From Frankiaceae bacterium (GTDB taxonomy: Bacteria; Actinomycetota; Actinomycetes; JAFAQI01): a stretch of 64,000 nt of DNA. This document shows positions 47,212-55,715 of this stretch, in pieces. Within the stretch, counting starts at the first letter, position 1, and each line of letters begins with the position of its first letter. The notes below the pieces were generated by a model. The model worked only from the letters and a program-made list of their open reading frames with translations, did no database searches and had not been told where the DNA came from. Both the position numbers and the translations under genes were made by a program. Location of the stretch: assembly GCA_019239875.1 (NCBI GenBank), contig JAFAZI010000197.1:1-64000 (forward strand), in the 5' to 3' direction.

Positions 47212-48408
47212 TTACGAAGTCGGCGAACTGCTCGATCCGCCGGAGGGTCGGTCGGACGGCGACGTGGTCGGTGGCGTGTGCTGGCGGGGCGGTCGTTTCG
47301 CGCTGGCCGGGAGCACGAGCGGCATCGTCGTGTAGCCACGCCGCCGCCAGGTCGGCAGCACCCTGCGCAGCGCCCGCACGGTCTCGACGCGGTTGCCGCC
47401 GCCGTCGTGGCAGAGCACGATGTCGCCCGGCCGGCCGCGCAGCATCTTCGCCTGGATCCGCTTGCGTCCAGGCATCGCCCAGTCCCGCGGATCCACATCC
47501 CAATCCAGCGGCGTGAGGCCGTAGGCGGCGAGGGCGCGGAACACGAACGGTGACCAGTCCCCGCCGGGTGAGCGGAACAGCTCGGGCGTCACCTTGGCGG
47601 CACGCTCGATCGCTCGCTGCGTCTTGGTGATCTCGGCGACGATGCGCTTCTCCGACTGGCGGGCGAATGGCTGCACATGTGTGTAGCTGTGGTTGACGAT
47701 CGCGTGGCCCGCGCGGTGGATGTCGCGGATCAGGCCCGGATAGGTGTCGGCGTGGATGCCGACCACACAGAAGGACGCCTGCATGTGATGGCGTTCCAGC
47801 AGGCGCAACACCTTGGGGGTCCAGTCCGGGTCCGGGCCGTCGTCGATCGTGAGCGCGATCGCGTGAGCCGGCGGACTCGTGTCCACGTCGTGGACGGTGT
47901 AGATCGGGTGCGATCGCTCCCGGACCTTGGCCGCGGGCAGCGACACGTGCTCCTCGCGACGTGACCGGTGACCGCTGGAGCGGTGCTTGCCGTCGTGCTT
48001 CCCGTTGTCATGGCCGTGCGGGTGGTGACCCTTGCCGCCCGCGTGCGAATGACCGTGACGGTGCAGATCAGCGTGCTGGTGGTGCGGGCCGGTCGAGTCG
48101 CCGTTGCCATGCAGGCCCTTGTCGGGCAGGGTCGGGCGGTGCGTCGGCTGGCTGCTCGTCTCCGGCGCTGTGGTCCCGCCATTCGCGCCGCCACTTCGCT
48201 GGGGCAGTGGCGTCGAGGGTCCGCCCTGGACCGTCGCCGAATGGTGGTGGGAGCTGCGAAACAGCTCCACGACCCCGCCGCCGGTGAGCAGCGCGACCGC
48301 GCCGAGGATCGCGCGTCGCGTGATGCTGGATCGCGGCGTTGTCGGCGTACGCGTCAGCCCCGCGCGCCCATACGACGTCCGCGGGTAGCCAGAATTTCTG
48401 CGCCGCAT
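47212..48408 (-). CDS. Exported polysaccharide deacetylase (CE4/NodB) with a His-rich linker, 398 aa
   Basis: An N-terminal SITRRAILGAVALLTGGGVVEL (twin Arg, hydrophobic core) directs export or membrane anchoring. A Pro/Ser/Thr spacer follows, then about 45 residues (roughly 108-155) in which His is the commonest residue (HHQHADLHRHGHSHAGG, then HHPHGHDNGKHDGKHR). The CE4 domain has TIDDGPDPDWT (catalytic Asp and metal Asp), HSYTH (metal His pair), RSPGGDWS, LDWDVDPRDW and IVLCHDGGG (catalytic His): a complete active site for de-N-acetylating peptidoglycan or another wall glycan. The His linker could store or deliver the divalent metal the enzyme needs. Followed closely by ppc. Confidence 0.88.
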   Translation of the reverse strand: MRRRNSGYPRTSYGRAGLTRTPTTPRSSITRRAILGAVALLTGGGVVELFRSSHHHSATVQGGPSTPLPQRSGGANGGTTAPETSSQPTHRPTLPDKGLHGNGDSTGPHHQHADLHRHGHSHAGGKGHHPHGHDNGKHDGKHRSSGHRSRREEHVSLPAAKVRERSHPIYTVHDVDTSPPAHAIALTIDDGPDPDWTPKVLRLLERHHMQASFCVVGIHADTYPGLIRDIHRAGHAIVNHSYTHVQPFARQSEKRIVAEITKTQRAIERAAKVTPELFRSPGGDWSPFVFRALAAYGLTPLDWDVDPRDWAMPGRKRIQAKMLRGRPGDIVLCHDGGGNRVETVRALRRVLPTWRRRGYTTMPLVLPASAKRPPRQHTPPTTSPSDRPSGGSSSSPTS

Positions 48409-48567
48409 CGAAGAACTCTTACGGAAGGGGACGGGGAAGGTGTCGTGTAGTGAGACGACGGTAGGTGCTGTTTGGTTGCCTTGCCAGGCACATCGGCACC
48501 AAGGTTTTTCGTGTCGCTGCTTTTCGTTACCCTACAACGGTTTCTCGTGAGTTCTCGACTGCTGCGA

Positions 48568-48573
48568 TACGGT
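48568..48573 (+). promoter_or_regulatory. Candidate leaderless -10 box
   Basis: TACGGT ends 6 nt before the GTG at 48580 and no SD precedes that codon. The arrangement matches the other presumed leaderless promoters in this window. Confidence 0.35.
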
Positions 48574-48579
48574 GCCGCG

Positions 48580-49119
48580 GTGACCGACGACGCGTCGAGC
48601 AGCCCGAAGGTGGCAGGTCTGTCCCCGACGTTCCGGCACCTCGACGATGCTGACGTGCCCTGGCAGCAGGTCAAGCGGATCCAGCGTGCCGACGGCAGCG
48701 AAGCCGCGGTCTGGGAGAAGTGGTTCGCGTTCTCGCCGGACCCGCCGTACCTGTCGCTGTATGCGAAGTGGGACCCCGGAATGGTGATCCGCCGCCACGG
48801 TCACCACAGCCCGCACGTGTTGTTCGTCATGGAAGGCGAGATGTGGTGCGGCGACCGGCACTGTCCCGCCGGCACCCACATCGAGCTGCCATACGGCGCT
48901 GCGTTCGGGCCGTTCCTCGCCGGACCTGACGGCACTGTCTTGCTCGAGGTCATGATGGGCGACCCGCGTTCGTGGGGCGACGACCAGGCGCTGTTCGAGC
49001 AAGTGCTCGCTGACCAGGGCGCGTCGGTCCTGCCGGACGTGCCGCTGGACTTCCCGGACTGGCTCACGGACCTGCGGTCACGCTGGGTCGCCGAGGATCC
49101 GGCACCGACTGACGGTTGA
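48580..49119 (+). CDS. Cupin-domain protein, 179 aa
   Basis: A single cupin barrel: WDPGMVIRRHGHHSPHVLFVMEGEMWCGDRHCPAGTHIELPYGAAFGPF has the His-x-His and later Glu/His positions of cupin motif 1 and the PxG...P turn before motif 2. A metal is likely; the function could be a small dioxygenase, isomerase or ligand sensor. GTG at 48580 is preferred because the preceding open frame lacks any SD and encodes an implausible tail; a GTG at 48547 is an alternative. It is divergent from the polysaccharide deacetylase and followed by tRNA-Arg. Confidence 0.78.
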   Translation: MTDDASSSPKVAGLSPTFRHLDDADVPWQQVKRIQRADGSEAAVWEKWFAFSPDPPYLSLYAKWDPGMVIRRHGHHSPHVLFVMEGEMWCGDRHCPAGTHIELPYGAAFGPFLAGPDGTVLLEVMMGDPRSWGDDQALFEQVLADQGASVLPDVPLDFPDWLTDLRSRWVAEDPAPTDG

Positions 49120-49176
49120 CTTCGCCGCCGGGCCGCCTCTCCGGGAGCGACGGCTACACTCGTCTGCGCTTCAACT

Positions 49177-49249
49177 GCGCTCGTAGCTCAACGGATAGAG
49201 CATCTGACTACGGATCAGAAGGTTGGGGGTTCGAGTCCCTCCGAGCGCG
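49177..49249 (+). tRNA. tRNA-Arg (anticodon ACG)
   Basis: A 73-nt cloverleaf: acceptor GCGCTCG/CGAGCGC with G discriminator, D-arm TAGCTCAACGGATAGAGCA, anticodon loop TCTGACTACGGATCAGA giving ACG (read as ICG), and T-arm GGGGGTTCGAGTCCCTC. CCA is not encoded. Confidence 0.96.
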
Positions 49250-49290
49250 CTTCGTGTCCCGCCGCCCAGACCTATCGGCGTGAACTGATC

Positions 49291-49351
49291 GCCGAGCCCC
49301 GCGAAACGGGCGCCAGAGAGCCTTTCGAAGGCCCGTTCCGCCCGGCTCGGC
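49291..49351. repeat. 61-bp intergenic palindrome, type B, copy 2
   Basis: 21-nt arms GCCGAGCC-N2-GCG-N-AACGGGC and complement, 18 of 21 paired. It lies between the 3' end of tRNA-Arg and the 3' end of the convergent multicopper oxidase gene, so here it could act as a bidirectional terminator. Confidence 0.7.
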
Positions 49352-49368
49352 GGCAGCTCGGTGGCGCC

Positions 49369-51429
49369 TCAGGTGGCGTGGCGCCGGTTCGCGCGGCGGT
49401 AGCCGATGATCAGCGCCAGCACCAGCGCCTCGGCCAGGGATGCCGACCCGGTCCGGCCGACCATCCGCCACCAGTCGGTCGGCCCGGCAGATGCGCCCAT
49501 CGGGTCAGCCGAGTCCATCCCGTCCATCGCCATCGGCGTGGCGACCCGATGGTGCGTGCCGGCCAGGTAGTAACCGGCCGGAAGGGCGTGGTGGCCTCGC
49601 TTGACGACCGCGAACTGCGCCATCATCCCGTCGTCCTCATGGTTCAGCATGTGGCAATGGATCATGAAGACACCGGTGTAGTCGGTGAACTTCGCGGCGA
49701 CCTTCACGGTCTGGCCGGGATCCACCCGCCAGGTGTCCTCGATGCCACGCAGGTACGGCGGCGGCTTCTTGCCGTTGTACTCGACCGTGCGCCAGGTCTC
49801 CTCGTGGATGTGGATGAAGTGCGTGATCGGGCTGACGTTCTTCAGCTTCCAGGTCTGTGTGGACCCGAGCGGCACCGTGTAGTCCACCCGATTGGGGTCG
49901 AACGGCTTGCCGTTCACCGACCAGTAGGTGCCGTCGGTCTCGTTGCCGCGGAGGCCGAACTTCCACACCTTCGCGACCTTCTTCGGCGCTTTCAGCTTCG
50001 GCGCCGGCTCGATCGCAGCCGGGATCCGCGACGTGTCCTTCGCGGCGTGTGTCACGCGGAACTGCATGATCTCGGCGTTCGGGGTGCCGAGGCCACTCGG
50101 TGCGGAGCCCTTGGTCGGGATCGAGTCGAGCACGATCTTCTTGTGCAGCTCGCCGTGGAAGTCGACGATCACATCGGCGCGCTGCGCCGGACCGAGGATG
50201 ATGTCCTGGCGGATCACCGGCTTCGGCAACAGCCCGTTCCCCGTGCCGATCTGTACGAACGGCCGGCCGTCGGACAGCGCAAAGTCATATGACGTGTAGT
50301 CCGACCCGTTGAGCAGCCGCAGCCGGTACCGATGGGCAGCGACCTTCTGGTACGGCGCATAGCGGCCGTCGACCAGGATGTGCGTGCCGACCGTCGCGTC
50401 GTTCGGCGGCGCCATCGGTCCGGTGATCGGACCCATCGCCGGCGGCGGGAACGGGTCGGTGAGCTGGTTGTTGTCGTTGAAGCTGCGGTCCGCGATGAGC
50501 AGCGGTACGTCGTACTTTCCCGTTGGGAGGCGCAGCTTGGGCGTCCGCTTGTCGTGCGTGATGAACATGCCCTGCAACCCCTCCCAGTTGTTCTTGGCGG
50601 TCCGGGACATGCGGTGGTCGTGGTAGTACTCGAACGCCGCTCGCTCCGGCTTTCCGGCCTCGCGCAGCGGGTAGTTGTAGGTGTGCGACTTCCCGTGCTT
50701 GATCAGGTGGGTGGTGGGCTGGCCGTCAGCGGCAGCCGAATGGTGATCGCCGTGGAAGTGGGTCGAGATCGATCCGGCGGCGTCGGGCAGGTCGTTGATG
50801 AAGGTGACCTTGGTGTCCTTGCCGGCCGGACGCTTGATCGTCGGGCCGGGATAGCTGCCGCCGTAGGTCCACATGTAGGTGCGCTGCCCGGTCGGCAGCA
50901 CCCGCACCGGTGTCTGCTTGGCGTGCAGCGTGATGTGCGCCTTGGTCTTGACCGGGGGAATGAGCAGGGGCTGGTCGAAGCTCTGCGGCGTGGGGTGGAC
51001 CCCGCCGCCCTTGCCCTCGACGATCAACTTCCCCTGCATGTTCGGGTGGAAGCTGCAGAAGAAGTCGTACCGGCCTGGCGCCAGGTCGCTCGCGGCCGGG
51101 ATCGAGGTCGTGGAGCCGGGCGACACGAGGACGCTGAACAGCGGGTCGCCGTGGGAGTCGTGCGCGACGGAGGTCACCGTGTGGTCGATGGAGTCCAGGT
51201 TGGTGGCGCTTAAGGCGCCGCCCTTGGAGATGGTGACGACGCGGGTGGCGTAGCCGTGGGTCTGCGCGTTGTGGGGGATGACGATCGTCGCCGAGGTCTG
51301 GCGCAACGCCTGCGGCGTGTGCCCGAGCGACATCCCCTCCGCCGCGGACGCGGACGGTACGACGCCGTACCCGACCGCCGCCGCGATCGCTACGCTCAAC
51401 GCCGCAGCATGCCCCCGTGCAATTCGCAT
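49369..51429 (-). CDS. Cupredoxin-multicopper oxidase fusion, exported, 686 aa
   Basis: A signal peptide (1-29) leads into a plastocyanin-like domain with type 1 copper ligands H83, C125, H128 and M131 (YDFFCSFHPNMQGKL). A three-domain multicopper oxidase follows, with the trinuclear/type 1 motifs STHFHGDHH, YYHDHRM, HFIHIHEETW and HCHMLNHEDDGMM. The C-terminus has a Met/Asp stretch and a terminal hydrophobic segment with a basic end (LAEALVLALIIGYRRANRR), probably a membrane anchor. The extra N-terminal cupredoxin could pass electrons to the oxidase, suggesting oxidation of copper, manganese, phenolics or a protein donor. No clear SD lies before the ATG at 51429. Divergent from a tandem cupredoxin gene 144 bp away. 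Confidence 0.9.
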   Translation of the reverse strand: MRIARGHAAALSVAIAAAVGYGVVPSASAAEGMSLGHTPQALRQTSATIVIPHNAQTHGYATRVVTISKGGALSATNLDSIDHTVTSVAHDSHGDPLFSVLVSPGSTTSIPAASDLAPGRYDFFCSFHPNMQGKLIVEGKGGGVHPTPQSFDQPLLIPPVKTKAHITLHAKQTPVRVLPTGQRTYMWTYGGSYPGPTIKRPAGKDTKVTFINDLPDAAGSISTHFHGDHHSAAADGQPTTHLIKHGKSHTYNYPLREAGKPERAAFEYYHDHRMSRTAKNNWEGLQGMFITHDKRTPKLRLPTGKYDVPLLIADRSFNDNNQLTDPFPPPAMGPITGPMAPPNDATVGTHILVDGRYAPYQKVAAHRYRLRLLNGSDYTSYDFALSDGRPFVQIGTGNGLLPKPVIRQDIILGPAQRADVIVDFHGELHKKIVLDSIPTKGSAPSGLGTPNAEIMQFRVTHAAKDTSRIPAAIEPAPKLKAPKKVAKVWKFGLRGNETDGTYWSVNGKPFDPNRVDYTVPLGSTQTWKLKNVSPITHFIHIHEETWRTVEYNGKKPPPYLRGIEDTWRVDPGQTVKVAAKFTDYTGVFMIHCHMLNHEDDGMMAQFAVVKRGHHALPAGYYLAGTHHRVATPMAMDGMDSADPMGASAGPTDWWRMVGRTGSASLAEALVLALIIGYRRANRRHAT

Positions 51430-51573
51430 CTGTGAAGTTTCGCATCTCGCCCGCACGCTCGTGGCGGTTTAGCGAGGCGGCCTACTGGCTATGGCAATGA
51501 CACAGGGGTGGGCTTAAAGTGCGCGCGTCAACGTATGACCATTCGCGGCGGTCAAAATTCATGAGGAGGCTGC

Positions 51574-52491
51574 ATGTCAGGAAGAACCCGGATGTCGGTG
51601 GGAGTCGCGGTCGCGGCTACCACCTCGCTCGCGCTTGTGGGGGTGAGCGCTGGCTCAGCGATCAGCGCCCCGCACGCGACCAAGACCATCGCGGCGACAC
51701 CCAAGCTCAAGGTGAAGGTGTCCAAGCACAAGTTCAAGGTGCACGGGCCGAGCGCCTTCCAGCCCGGCACGGTCGCGCTGACCGGTATCGGCAAGGGCGG
51801 CAACGGTGCGTTCGAGATCGTCCGGCTGAAGCACGGCTACACGTACCACCAGCTGCGTCAGGACATCAAGACCTTCGGTGCCAGCTACGGCCCGAAGGGC
51901 CCGTCGAAGTCAGGGCTCAAAGCGTTTCACCGCGCGTTGGCAAACTCGACTGAGTACGGCGGCCTGGCACCGTCTCAGGGCCAGAAGCTGCGTGGCTCGG
52001 TGAAGTTGAACAAGGCGGGCACCTACTACCTGTTCAACGACAGCACCAACACTCCCAAGCCGCACCCGGTGATCCTCACGGTGTCCGGGCCAAAGGCGCA
52101 CCGTGCACCGGTCGCGACCTCCGCCACGGTGAAGGCGACCAAGAAGGCACGCTGGCATGGCGACAAGACGCTGCCGGCCAAGGGCACGATCAAGTTCAAG
52201 AACATCTCCAAGGGCATGCACAAGTCGCCGCACTTCGTGGACCTGGAGCGAGTGAAGCCGGGCACGACCCGCAAGGACGTCCTCGACTTCTTCGCCAACG
52301 GTCACGGCCGGCCGCCGTTCGCGGTCCCCGGTCCGTCGGTGGACTCCGACATCGTCGGCCCGCATCAGTCGATGACGCTGCGCTACAAGCTGCACCGCGG
52401 CTCGTACGCACTGATGTGCTTCTTCCCGGACCCGATGACGGGCATCCCCCACGCCTTCATGGGCATGGTGAGGATCGTCAACCTCAAGTAG
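51574..52491 (+). CDS. Secreted tandem cupredoxin-like (blue copper) protein, 305 aa
   Basis: Signal peptide 1-32. Two homologous beta domains follow: residues about 45-172 and 180-305. The second keeps candidate type 1 copper ligands H220 (SPHFVDLE), C282 (ALMCFFPDP), H293 and M296/M298 (IPHAFMGMV). The first has the same skeleton but reads YLFNDSTNTPKPHP where the Cys should be, so it probably does not hold copper. The protein is Lys-rich. GAGGAGG stands 6 nt before the ATG at 51574. Placement beside the cupredoxin-oxidase fusion suggests an electron-transfer partner; this is inference. Confidence 0.75.
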   Translation: MSGRTRMSVGVAVAATTSLALVGVSAGSAISAPHATKTIAATPKLKVKVSKHKFKVHGPSAFQPGTVALTGIGKGGNGAFEIVRLKHGYTYHQLRQDIKTFGASYGPKGPSKSGLKAFHRALANSTEYGGLAPSQGQKLRGSVKLNKAGTYYLFNDSTNTPKPHPVILTVSGPKAHRAPVATSATVKATKKARWHGDKTLPAKGTIKFKNISKGMHKSPHFVDLERVKPGTTRKDVLDFFANGHGRPPFAVPGPSVDSDIVGPHQSMTLRYKLHRGSYALMCFFPDPMTGIPHAFMGMVRIVNLK

Positions 52492-52518
52492 TTCTGCAGT
52501 AGTACGTGGCGGTCGCCG

Positions 52519-53427
52519 TCACGCGGTCCTCGGCCTCGTCGCCGATCGACTCGCGTGGCGGCGATTGTCGTTCCACGAGACGTCAGAGAGACCGAGCACG
52601 GCGAATGCCATCAGCACGATGAGCGGACCGGTGTTCGGATCGGTCGACTGGCCCGTGGTCAGGTCGCCGAGCCCTTGGACCAGCACCCAGGCTGCAACGC
52701 CGACGCCGATTCCGGTGTAGGCCGATGCGATGCGGGCCCGGCCGGGGATCGTCGCCCAGAGCGCGATGAGGACCTCGACGGCGATGATCGCCGCAACCAC
52801 GAGGTCGGAGATGTGGTGCCGCGCGAGGGTGTTGTCGAGGTGCCGGATCCAGCCCATCGCCTCCATGCCGCCATCCTCGAAGGCCGCCGCCAGGGCGTCG
52901 CCCGAGTTGTTGCCGGCTGCCAGCTGCATCCCCGCACCCATCACCCACAGGGCGCACCAGGCTGGTAGGGCGAGCAGCGACGGCCGCACATCCGACGCCC
53001 CGGTGCGGTCGGGCCACGCCGTCACCGCCACCACGGCATACAGCAGCGCGGCTCCCGGCGCTCCGCTCAGCAGCGTCTCGCCGGTCGTGAGCCCGCCGAT
53101 GCCCTCGCCCAGCCACCACACGAGCAGCCCCCACGCGACGGATCCGAGCAACGCGACGCGCACGGTACGACGCCAGAGCAACGCCGTGCCGAGGGCGAGC
53201 TGGAATGCTGCAAAGCCGGCGTTCGTGAGCACCGGATGCGTGATGATGATGTCCGCGGCCCAGTGGGCGGGATGTGCAACCCACCACGGCGTGCCGGTGG
53301 CCGCCTCGCCGAGGATGACCTCGCGACCGAAGGACTTCGTGAACATGTACCGCTGACATTGCAGCGCGCCATCGACGATCCAGAGCGCGGCCAGGCCGAG
53401 CTGCAGGTGTCGACGGGTGACGTGCAT
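52519..53427 (-). CDS. Polytopic membrane protein of unknown function, 302 aa
   Basis: About seven to eight hydrophobic segments, starting LGLAALWIVDGALQCQRYMF and ending PLIVLMAFAVLGLSDVSW. The opening 'LDGALQ'-type helix and AHWAADIIITHPVLTNAGFAAFQLALG resemble actinobacterial DoxX-like or hypothetical membrane families, but I cannot assign one. Amphipathic His/Trp residues in loops are notable (HPAHW, RHLDNTLARHHI). GACAAT seven bases before the ATG at 53427 could be a -10 box of a leaderless transcript. It follows the crotonase gene by 38 bp in the same direction and has a copper-protein gene on the other side. Confidence 0.65.
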   Translation of the reverse strand: MHVTRRHLQLGLAALWIVDGALQCQRYMFTKSFGREVILGEAATGTPWWVAHPAHWAADIIITHPVLTNAGFAAFQLALGTALLWRRTVRVALLGSVAWGLLVWWLGEGIGGLTTGETLLSGAPGAALLYAVVAVTAWPDRTGASDVRPSLLALPAWCALWVMGAGMQLAAGNNSGDALAAAFEDGGMEAMGWIRHLDNTLARHHISDLVVAAIIAVEVLIALWATIPGRARIASAYTGIGVGVAAWVLVQGLGDLTTGQSTDPNTGPLIVLMAFAVLGLSDVSWNDNRRHASRSATRPRTA

Positions 53428-53465
53428 CGCGTCGATTGTCGTGCCCGTAGCCGTCCGTCGGCTAA

Positions 53466-54482
53466 CTACCCCTTGTGCGTGGAGCGGCCGCGGTCGCCGT
53501 ACGGGTCATCACGTTCTGCCACCGCCTGCCGAAACCCGACCGTCGCCGCCCGCTGCTGGAAGGCATAGCCCTCGCGGGTGTGTCGGGCGACGCCGTCGAA
53601 CACCGTGCTCACCATCATGCTGTTCGCGACCCCTTGGTTGAGCAGGACGCTGTTCATGGCGAGCTTCGCCATCATCAGCTGGTTGGTCGGCATCCGCGCG
53701 ATGCGCTCGAGCAGGTTCTCGGTCCGTGCCTCGAGGTTCTCGGCCGCCGGCGCCTCGACCACGAGGCCCCACTCGGCCGCCTCGGCGCCGGAGATCGTGT
53801 CGCCCGTGAACAGCAGTCGCTTCGCCCGCTGGTCACCGAGTCGGTGGGCCCACATGCCTGCGGCGGGGATGCCCCACACTCTGGTCGGCGGATACCCGAT
53901 CTTCGTATCCGATGCAGCGATGATCTGGTCGGCGAACAGCGCGATGTCGGTCCCACCCGCAACGCAGAACCCGTGCAGCTTCGCGACGGTTGGCTTGTTG
54001 GCATGCAGCAGGCAGGCGAAGCCGCGGTTGAACCGGCTCATCAGCGCGTAGTCCAGCATCGGGTCCCAGGTACGCCGCGGATCGTGGTTGCGGGCCTGGA
54101 CGGCCGGGTCGAGCGCCGTGCCTCGCCGGTCGACCTTCACGTCCGACTCGTCCATGCCGTGCTCGGCGAAGACCGAGAGGTCGTAGCCGCCGCAGAATCC
54201 CTTGCCGCGCCCGGCGACGACCATCACGTGCACGCGAGGGTCAAGGTCGGCGCGCTCGACCGCGTCGGCGAGCTCGACGGGAGTGTCGAGGGTGATCGCG
54301 TTGCCCTGCTCAGGGCGGTTGAAGGTGATCCGCGCGATCCGGCCGTCGACCTCGTATGTCAGGGTCCGGTACTCGCGATCGTCAGGGGGCGCTGGTCGAC
54401 CGTCGAAGGGGGCGCCGGGTCCCTCGGTCCAGCCGTCGTACCAACCAGCCGGCCGATCGCCGCCGTGGTCCTGCTCAGTCAT
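53466..54482 (-). CDS. Crotonase-superfamily (enoyl-CoA hydratase/isomerase-like) protein lacking the canonical Glu pair, 338 aa
   Basis: The crotonase fold is clear from IARITFNRPEQGNAITLDTPVEL, the first oxyanion-hole segment GRGKGFCGGYDLS and the second HGFCVAGGTDIALFAD. In enoyl-CoA hydratase the general acid/base residues are Glu in GGGCELA and in GQPEINIG; here they read AGGTDIA (Asp) and GYPPTRVWG (no Glu). Hydration is therefore doubtful, and a hydrolase, isomerase or dehalogenase chemistry is as likely. An extended N-terminus (about 45 residues) and an insertion rich in Asp/Arg (SDVKVDRRGTALDPAVQARN) make it longer than usual (260 aa). GGAG precedes the ATG at 54482. Confidence 0.82.
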   Translation of the reverse strand: MTEQDHGGDRPAGWYDGWTEGPGAPFDGRPAPPDDREYRTLTYEVDGRIARITFNRPEQGNAITLDTPVELADAVERADLDPRVHVMVVAGRGKGFCGGYDLSVFAEHGMDESDVKVDRRGTALDPAVQARNHDPRRTWDPMLDYALMSRFNRGFACLLHANKPTVAKLHGFCVAGGTDIALFADQIIAASDTKIGYPPTRVWGIPAAGMWAHRLGDQRAKRLLFTGDTISGAEAAEWGLVVEAPAAENLEARTENLLERIARMPTNQLMMAKLAMNSVLLNQGVANSMMVSTVFDGVARHTREGYAFQQRAATVGFRQAVAERDDPYGDRGRSTHKG

Positions 54483-54529
54483 CACCGCTCCTGTCCATGG
54501 GCTCGGAGTGGTTCTATCGCGTGGCGGTC

Positions 54530-55711
54530 TCAGCCGCAGGCGACCGGTCCGCCCTTGCTCGCGGGCACCAGCTTCTTCGGGATCGCCACGCGACTCCATT
54601 CCCCGTGCCGGAACCGCTCCGCGATCGAGTGGAACGGCGACTGGCAGCTGCCCTTCTTGGCGTAGTCCCCGCCGGCGAGCACGAGCTTTCTCGAGGCGGC
54701 GACGTCATTGAGCGCGGTGTACTTGGGCACCGAGATCGGGCGGACGGCGGTACCGGACTTGCCGTGCAGGACCGCGGCGATCGCCACGGCCTCGCCGACA
54801 CCGACCAACGAGGTCCGGCCGACGGCGTAGGCATGTGATCCGGACGCGCCGATGCCCAAGAACATGCCCGGTGTCGCGCCGTCGAGGTGCTTGAGCTTGA
54901 TGGACTTCCACGTCGACCCGGCGAGCCGCAGCACGACCGGCGTCGCCGTGGTGCCGTTGCGGTAGCCGGCAACCCAGGTGTGGGTCGGGGTCGTCGCGAC
55001 TGACTCGGCGACGACCTCGGTCGGCAGCCGGACCTCGGCCCACTTGGAGCCATTCCAGTGCTGAACGGTCGACGTGTTCCCCTGCTCGGCGATCCACGTG
55101 TTCTTGGGACCCGAGGTGGCGATGGACGCGGCGCCGAATTCGGCCGCTGATGACTGCGGCAGCTTCGTGTCTTTCCACTTGTGGCCGTTCCACCGGAACG
55201 CGACGTTCGGCGTGAAGTCCCCGGGTGACCCGACCAGCCACGCGTTGCGCTTGCTCGAGGCTGCGATGTCGATCAGCCGGCCGTGTGTGAACCCAGGCAC
55301 CGGCATCCGACGGAAGACGCCGGACTTCCAACGAGCGAGTAGCGGGTGGTACGTCGTCGTTGTCGTGTCGTACGTGTCGCCGGCGACCCACGCTGTCGTG
55401 GCGGTCGCGCCCGCGATGCCGTTGAGATAGACGCCGGTCTTCGGGACGCCTGTGATGCGTTCCTTGGACCAGGTGCCGTGGTGGTAGCGCCGGATGACGT
55501 CGCCGACGCTCGAGCTGCCGGGCCGGTAGTTGAAGGCCAGGGCCCACGCATCCGTCGACTTCGGCGTGACCGACAGCTGGTAGATCTCGGAGTTCAGGCC
55601 GCGGCCGGCTTTGTCCGGTCCGGCAGCCGCGTGGCCGGTGGGTTCAATCGACAACGCCGTTAGTGGGAGCGCGAGGAGCAGCGACACCGTGGCGGTTCGC
55701 AGTCGCGCCAT
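54530..55711 (-). CDS. Secreted repeat (beta-propeller-like) protein, 393 aa
   Basis: A signal peptide (LRTATVSLLLALPLTALS, cleavage near 30) precedes seven or so repeats of about 45 residues, each with an (A/T)W(V/L)(A/V)G element and a 'W.G..W' loop: DAWALAFNY, TAWVAGDTYD, NAWLVGSPGD with FRWNGHKWK, NTWIAEQGN with QHWNGSKWA, HTWVAGYRN. The pattern is that of a Kelch/BNR-like propeller. No catalytic motif is evident. Two Cys near the C-terminus may pair. It lies 4 bp downstream of the Nudix gene in the same direction and could be cotranscribed. Confidence 0.7.
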   Translation of the reverse strand: MARLRTATVSLLLALPLTALSIEPTGHAAAGPDKAGRGLNSEIYQLSVTPKSTDAWALAFNYRPGSSSVGDVIRRYHHGTWSKERITGVPKTGVYLNGIAGATATTAWVAGDTYDTTTTTYHPLLARWKSGVFRRMPVPGFTHGRLIDIAASSKRNAWLVGSPGDFTPNVAFRWNGHKWKDTKLPQSSAAEFGAASIATSGPKNTWIAEQGNTSTVQHWNGSKWAEVRLPTEVVAESVATTPTHTWVAGYRNGTTATPVVLRLAGSTWKSIKLKHLDGATPGMFLGIGASGSHAYAVGRTSLVGVGEAVAIAAVLHGKSGTAVRPISVPKYTALNDVAASRKLVLAGGDYAKKGSCQSPFHSIAERFRHGEWSRVAIPKKLVPASKGGPVACG

Positions 55712-55715
55712 GGCG

